Shown here in pieces: positions 31,463 through 35,161 of a stretch of 35,161 bases of DNA (positions within the stretch are counted from its first letter, which is position 1; the number at the start of each line of letters is the position of its first letter). Source of the stretch: Akkermansiaceae bacterium (GTDB lineage: Bacteria > Verrucomicrobiota > Verrucomicrobiia > Verrucomicrobiales > Akkermansiaceae); assembly GCA_025457665.1 (NCBI GenBank), contig JALOTY010000037.1:1-35161 (forward strand). Reading direction: 5' to 3'. Both the position numbers and the translations under genes were made by a program. The notes beneath the pieces are model-generated. The model searched no databases. It was not told the DNA's origin and was given only the letters and a program-made list of their open reading frames with translations.

Positions 31463-32467
31463 ATGTCACTCCGCCACGCCACCTCTTTCCTCTTCTCCTG
31501 CCTGCTCCTCATGGCGCATGCCGAGGAAAGCCCGGCACCGCCCAAATCCGGCAGCACCCCGGGAAACCAGGCACCCTCTTCCGCCGTCTCGTGGCGGACA
31601 AGATATGAACTTGGCCCCGGCGATGTGATCAATTTCTCGCTCTTCGGCCGACCCGAACTCGACCGCCCCGGATTCCGCATCGCGCCCGATGGCACGGTCT
31701 CCTACCTCCAGGCCCAAAACGTCAAGGTCGCCGGACTCACCCTCGATGAAGCCCGCGTCGCCATCGAACAGGCCCTCACTTCGAATTTCCGCTCGCCCCG
31801 CGTCATCATCACCCCTCAGGAGGTCGGCTCGAAACGCTTCAGCATCCTCGGCAAGGTCGTCAACAAGGGCGTCGTCACTCTCGAACGCCCCATCACCCTC
31901 GTTGAAGCCATCGCCAATGCCGGCGGCATCGAAACCGGACTCTTCGAACAAAACACCGTCGAACTCGCCGATCTCGACCGCTCCTTCGTCTCACGAAACG
32001 GCCAACGCCTGCCGGTCGATTTCAAGAAACTCCTCCACGACGGCGACATGCGGGAAAACATCGAGATCGAACCGAACGATTTCATCTACGTCGCCTCCAC
32101 GGTGAACAATGACTACTACGTCCTCGGCGCGGTGGTGAACCCCGGCGTCCAAGGCCTCACGCCGGATGCCTCGGTGGTCGCGGCAATCTCCCGTCGCGGC
32201 GGTCTCACCGAACGAGCTTGGACCGACCGCGTGCTCGTCGTCCGCGGCAGTCTGTCCGATCCGAAGACCTTCGTCGTGCCCCTCAAGGACATCCTCGCTG
32301 CAAAAAGCAACGATTTCAAACTCCAGCCCAAGGACATTGTGTATATCTCCGAACGCCCCTGGGCCGATGCCGAGGACATCATGAAACTCGCCCTTTCCGC
32401 CTTCGTCACCGCCGCCACTTCCACCTGGGTGAACCTGAATGTCGATCCGATCATCTCGCCACCGTGA
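31463..32467 (+). CDS. Polysaccharide export protein (Wza-like, OPX) 1
   Basis: 334 residues. A signal peptide ends after AHA at about 20, so it is exported without a lipobox cysteine. The polysaccharide export domain (about 46-125) includes YELGPGDVINFSLFG and FRIAPDGTVSYL. SLBB-like domains follow (about 126-215 and 216-300), with FSILGKVVNKGVV and YYVLGAVVNPG at their starts. A C-terminal amphipathic helix (about 309-328) could cross the outer membrane, as in Wza. It forms the periplasmic/outer-membrane channel for EPS. It lies 19 bases after the Wzz-like gene and shares one base with the next (TGATG at 32465-32469). It is a paralogue of the next gene. Confidence 0.92.
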   Translation: MSLRHATSFLFSCLLLMAHAEESPAPPKSGSTPGNQAPSSAVSWRTRYELGPGDVINFSLFGRPELDRPGFRIAPDGTVSYLQAQNVKVAGLTLDEARVAIEQALTSNFRSPRVIITPQEVGSKRFSILGKVVNKGVVTLERPITLVEAIANAGGIETGLFEQNTVELADLDRSFVSRNGQRLPVDFKKLLHDGDMRENIEIEPNDFIYVASTVNNDYYVLGAVVNPGVQGLTPDASVVAAISRRGGLTERAWTDRVLVVRGSLSDPKTFVVPLKDILAAKSNDFKLQPKDIVYISERPWADAEDIMKLALSAFVTAATSTWVNLNVDPIISPP

Positions 32468-33543
32468 TGTTCCCATCTCTTCCACGATTGCTTGCCATCC
32501 TCCTCTGGCCCCTGCTGGTGCTGTCCTGCACCCAGGACATTCCGGACTCGCAGTTCGATGCGCGCAAAACTCCGGTGGCCGCGCGTGATCTCACTTTCAA
32601 GAACATCAACATCCGCCGCACGCCCGACCGCTCACTGCTGAAGGCCCCCGATGAAACCTACATCCTCGGCCCCGGCGACATCCTCGAAATCGAAATCGCC
32701 GAAGTCCCCGGCACCCTCGCCCGAACCTTCGTCATGCCCGATGGCATGGTTTACTACAATCTCGCCGGCGGCGTTCACGCCGAAGGCCTCACCCAGGCCC
32801 AGTTTGGCAAGAAACTCGAAGAAGCCCTCTCCAAGGACTACACCCGGCCACTCGTCAATGTCAGCCTCGTCGAAGTCCACTCCCGCCGCTTCTGGATCCT
32901 CGGCCGCGTTTTCAAACCCGGCCTCTACCCGCTCCGCCAGCCGACGACTCTGTTAGAAGCGGTTTCACAAGCAGGCGGTCTTTTCACCTCGCGTTTCTCC
33001 GGCACCACCGAGGAACTGGCCGACCTTTCCAAAAGCGTCGTCATCCGCGATGGCGACATCCTGCCGGTCGATTTCGAGAAACTCATCCGCAATGGCGACA
33101 CCTCACATAACATCTATCTCCGCCACAACGATTACATCTATCTTCCCTCCGCCACCACTTCCACCGTCCTCGTCCTCGGCGCGGTCGCCGCACCCCAAGC
33201 GGTGCCTCACAAGGACTCACTCACGCTCATCGACTGCATCGCCCAAAGCAAGGGCCCCGCAAAAGACGCGCACCTGACCGAGGTCGTGATCGTCCGCGGT
33301 TCTCTCGACAAACCCGCCGCCTCCGTCGTCAATCTCAAGGCCATCCTCACCGGCAAGGAAACCAATGTCCTCCTCCAACCCGGTGACATCGTCTGGATTC
33401 CGCGCCGCCCGCTCGGACTGCTGGAAACCACCGTCAAACTCATCTTCCAGGATGCCGCCCGCACCGTCGCCGTTGGCGAGGGCGCCCGCGCCGCCGGAGG
33501 CAATCAAGACCCCGTCATCACCATTCCGGTCACCTCACCCTGA
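32467..33543 (+). CDS. Polysaccharide export lipoprotein (Wza-like, OPX) 2
   Basis: 358 residues. The signal peptide ends in the lipobox VLS|C with Cys21, so it is a predicted lipoprotein. YILGPGDILEIEIAE and FVMPDGMVYYNLAGG mark the export domain (about 65-145). SLBB domains follow, with FWILGRVFKPGLYPL and TVLVLGAVAAPQ at their starts. Layout and sequence parallel the preceding gene (for example LPVDF-x-KL in both), so the two are tandem paralogues. The start was chosen from the 1-base overlap with the preceding stop and the lipoprotein signal; a longer frame shadows the previous gene. The two proteins may form a mixed channel or serve different polymers. Confidence 0.92.
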   Translation: MFPSLPRLLAILLWPLLVLSCTQDIPDSQFDARKTPVAARDLTFKNINIRRTPDRSLLKAPDETYILGPGDILEIEIAEVPGTLARTFVMPDGMVYYNLAGGVHAEGLTQAQFGKKLEEALSKDYTRPLVNVSLVEVHSRRFWILGRVFKPGLYPLRQPTTLLEAVSQAGGLFTSRFSGTTEELADLSKSVVIRDGDILPVDFEKLIRNGDTSHNIYLRHNDYIYLPSATTSTVLVLGAVAAPQAVPHKDSLTLIDCIAQSKGPAKDAHLTEVVIVRGSLDKPAASVVNLKAILTGKETNVLLQPGDIVWIPRRPLGLLETTVKLIFQDAARTVAVGEGARAAGGNQDPVITIPVTSP

Positions 33544-33556
33544 ACCCGCATCCGCC

Positions 33557-35161
33557 ATGGCCCCTCAAGCCCCAGCCAGCGATCATCCGCTTTCCTCAGG
33601 CCAGGCCGCCATGTGGGCCACCACGCAGGCTCGCGGCGGGGGATGTTACATCGAACAAATCCTCGTTCGCTTCACCACCCCTCCCGATGCTGCTGCGCTC
33701 GAAAAAGCATGGATTGAAACGGTGGCCCAAATCCCAGTCCTGCGCGTCGTCATCACCGACCGCAGCGCCCGCCTGACCGGATCTCACCAACATCCATGGA
33801 TCAACCATGAGGCCGCTTTTCCCGATGAGTTCTCGGAGTTGTTAGAAAAGGACCGCCGCACACCCTTTCCCGCCAACCTCACTCCCTCGCGCTGCCAATA
33901 CTGGCCCAAGTCCGGGGTGATGCTATGGACCGTCCACCACGCCGTCCTCGATGGGCGCTCGATGACTGCCATCCTGCGCCATTTCCTGCTCCATTTCGTC
34001 GGCACCGATCCCGGCCCGGCACCGGTGTGGCCCGGCTGCCTTGCCACCGATCCTGCGCAATCCACCGCCGCCCGCGATGGTCTCTCCGCCCACGCACCTG
34101 CCCCGCGCGAGGACGAGGAACCGCTCATCTGGTCACCCGGAAAACCGACACCCGATGAAATCCCCTGGTATGTCCGCCTGTCGATTGCCCCTGAATTGTT
34201 AGATCGACTCCGGCCCCTCGCCGCCGAACTCTCCACCACACTCCACGGCATCGTCCAATGGGCTTGGGGATGGACGCTCGCCCGCATCGGCGGATACGAC
34301 CACAGCATTCTCGGCGTTGTCCGTTCGGCCCACTGGTCGCTGCCGTCCGATCAGGCATCCGCCGGCTACCTGATGGCCACCCTGCCCATCCCCACTCGGG
34401 CCGATGGCACCCTCACCCTCGGCGAGGCCATCCGCCACTACCGCGAAGCCGTCCTCGCCATCCGCGATTTCCCCCTCGCCGATCCCCGTGAAGCCGCCGC
34501 CGCCCTCGGTCGCCCCGCCTCCCACCTCTGGGACTCGGTGATCATGACGGAGAACCACTCGCTCGAAGAATCCGTCAGGCCCCATCTCCCGCCCGGGCTC
34601 ATCGATTCCATCACCATCCACGAGCGCACCGGCGAACCCCTCACCGCCTCCGCTTGGCTCGGCGCGCAAGCAGCCATCGAACTCGAGGCAATGCCCGGCC
34701 GTTTCTCTCTAACAGCCACCCGCCATCTCGCCGCTTCCTGGATCAAGGCGCTCGAACTCATCGCCACCCACCCGCCGGGAACCCCGCTCGCCTCGCTCGA
34801 TCCGCTTTGCGATGAATGCCTAGCCACTCTCAGCAACCACGAATCCGGCGGACCCGCCCTCGCCAGCGATTTCGGCGGAATCTGGCAGGCTTTCACCGCC
34901 TCCGCCACCCGCCATGCCGAAGGCCCCGCGCGTTTGCGTCACGGGAAAATCACCACCTATCGGGATCTAACAATCGAGGCCGAGTCGCTCGCCGCCTCTC
35001 TCGCCGCCCAAGGCGTTTCCCGCGGCGACAGCGTGGCCTCGCGGCTCGATGACCGTGGCCACGCCGCCACCGTCGTGCTCGCCTGCGCCCGGCTTCAGGC
35101 GGTTTACATGCCCTTCGATGCCGATGTCCCGGCCGACCGCCTCGCCGCCATGATCCGCATC
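33557..35161 (+). CDS. NRPS-like protein, condensation plus start of adenylation domain (3' end outside window)
   Basis: An open frame of 535 codons from ATG at 33557 to the window edge with no stop. The condensation domain (about 10-430) has HHAVLDG at 127-133, the intact HHxxxDG catalytic motif, and an N-terminal SSGQAAMW resembling the C1 motif. An adenylation domain begins at about 445: TTYRDL is the early core, and VVLACARLQAVYMPFDADVP is core A2. The specificity pocket and any carrier domain lie beyond the window. It starts 13 bases after the export lipoprotein gene on the same strand, so it may belong to the EPS operon. It could make or attach an amino-acid or acyl substituent; a separate lipopeptide cluster starting here is the alternative. 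Confidence 0.88.
   Translation, partial: MAPQAPASDHPLSSGQAAMWATTQARGGGCYIEQILVRFTTPPDAAALEKAWIETVAQIPVLRVVITDRSARLTGSHQHPWINHEAAFPDEFSELLEKDRRTPFPANLTPSRCQYWPKSGVMLWTVHHAVLDGRSMTAILRHFLLHFVGTDPGPAPVWPGCLATDPAQSTAARDGLSAHAPAPREDEEPLIWSPGKPTPDEIPWYVRLSIAPELLDRLRPLAAELSTTLHGIVQWAWGWTLARIGGYDHSILGVVRSAHWSLPSDQASAGYLMATLPIPTRADGTLTLGEAIRHYREAVLAIRDFPLADPREAAAALGRPASHLWDSVIMTENHSLEESVRPHLPPGLIDSITIHERTGEPLTASAWLGAQAAIELEAMPGRFSLTATRHLAASWIKALELIATHPPGTPLASLDPLCDECLATLSNHESGGPALASDFGGIWQAFTASATRHAEGPARLRHGKITTYRDLTIEAESLAASLAAQGVSRGDSVASRLDDRGHAATVVLACARLQAVYMPFDADVPADRLAAMIRI

Noticed and set aside
24848..34202. TTA leucine codons as a bldA-like translational control of EPS genes
   Set aside because: Most TTA codons fall within TGTTAG, and the same hexamer occurs in other frames without making TTA. 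A DNA-level motif explains the pattern better than tRNA-based control.
1..35161. CRISPR arrays, tRNA/rRNA genes, insertion sequences, prophage or attachment sites
   Set aside because: None found: no regularly spaced repeats, no cloverleaf-like segments noticed, no transposase or integrase motifs, and gene order and composition look continuous.

Overview
The window looks like one piece of a high-GC, Gram-negative chromosome, most likely from Verrucomicrobiota (a Verrucomicrobiaceae-like lineage). This rests on recognised families and style, not on a marker gene: an ECF sigma factor paired with a FecR-LamG protein, a prepilin-like protein with a C-terminal H-x-DG-type tail, a Pro/Ala-rich membrane protein with a KKETVRVTL-type motif, Wza/Wzc-type outer-membrane export genes, and a Tat-like leader on a glycoside hydrolase. 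No rRNA, tRNA, CRISPR array, insertion sequence or prophage gene was seen. No gene-free stretch exceeds 300 bases; the longest is the 192-base divergent intergenic region at 19031-19222.

Left part (1-10147). It starts inside alanine racemase (alr), coupled to a prolyl oligopeptidase-like S9 peptidase. On the minus strand follow thioredoxin, a 50-residue membrane peptide gene, a Pro/Ala-rich tail-anchored protein and a lone prepilin-like protein. Next is a tightly coupled trio: ECF sigma factor, FecR anti-sigma-like protein with a LamG domain, and a GH128-type glucanase. It ends with a coupled pair: an LpxL-type acyltransferase and a polytopic polysaccharide deacetylase.

Centre and right (10283-35161). 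A large exopolysaccharide (EPS) locus is built as two divergent gene sets around 19031-19222. The minus arm reads: STAS protein, nucleotidyltransferase-fold protein, GT4, WecG-type glycosyltransferase fused to two STAS domains, GT4, Wzx-type flippase, then an H-NOX gas sensor coupled to a soluble hybrid histidine kinase. The plus arm reads: priming sugar-phosphate transferase, left-handed beta-helix protein, HATPase-GAF-PP2C protein, response regulator, alkaline-phosphatase-superfamily enzyme, GT4, GT2, GT4, uridine-kinase-like protein, GT4, a Wzc/Wzz-like chain-length protein with a degenerate kinase domain, two Wza-like export proteins, and the first 535 codons of a condensation-adenylation NRPS-like gene that runs off the window.

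How it fits together (inference). The priming transferase, glycosyltransferases, flippase, chain-length protein and two export proteins form a Wzx-type EPS pathway, although no Wzy polymerase is visible. What sets the locus apart is how much signalling is built into it. A partner-switching set (stand-alone STAS, HATPase plus PP2C, receiver protein) is spread through it, and one glycosyltransferase carries its own STAS domains. A probable NO sensor with a kinase sits at the end of one arm. The arrangement recalls the SypA/SypE control of the Vibrio fischeri syp EPS locus, but the domain combinations differ.

Two sequence-level traits stand out. Fifteen gene junctions use the 4-base ATGA overlap. 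The hexamer TGTTAG/CTAACA is strongly over-used by my manual count.
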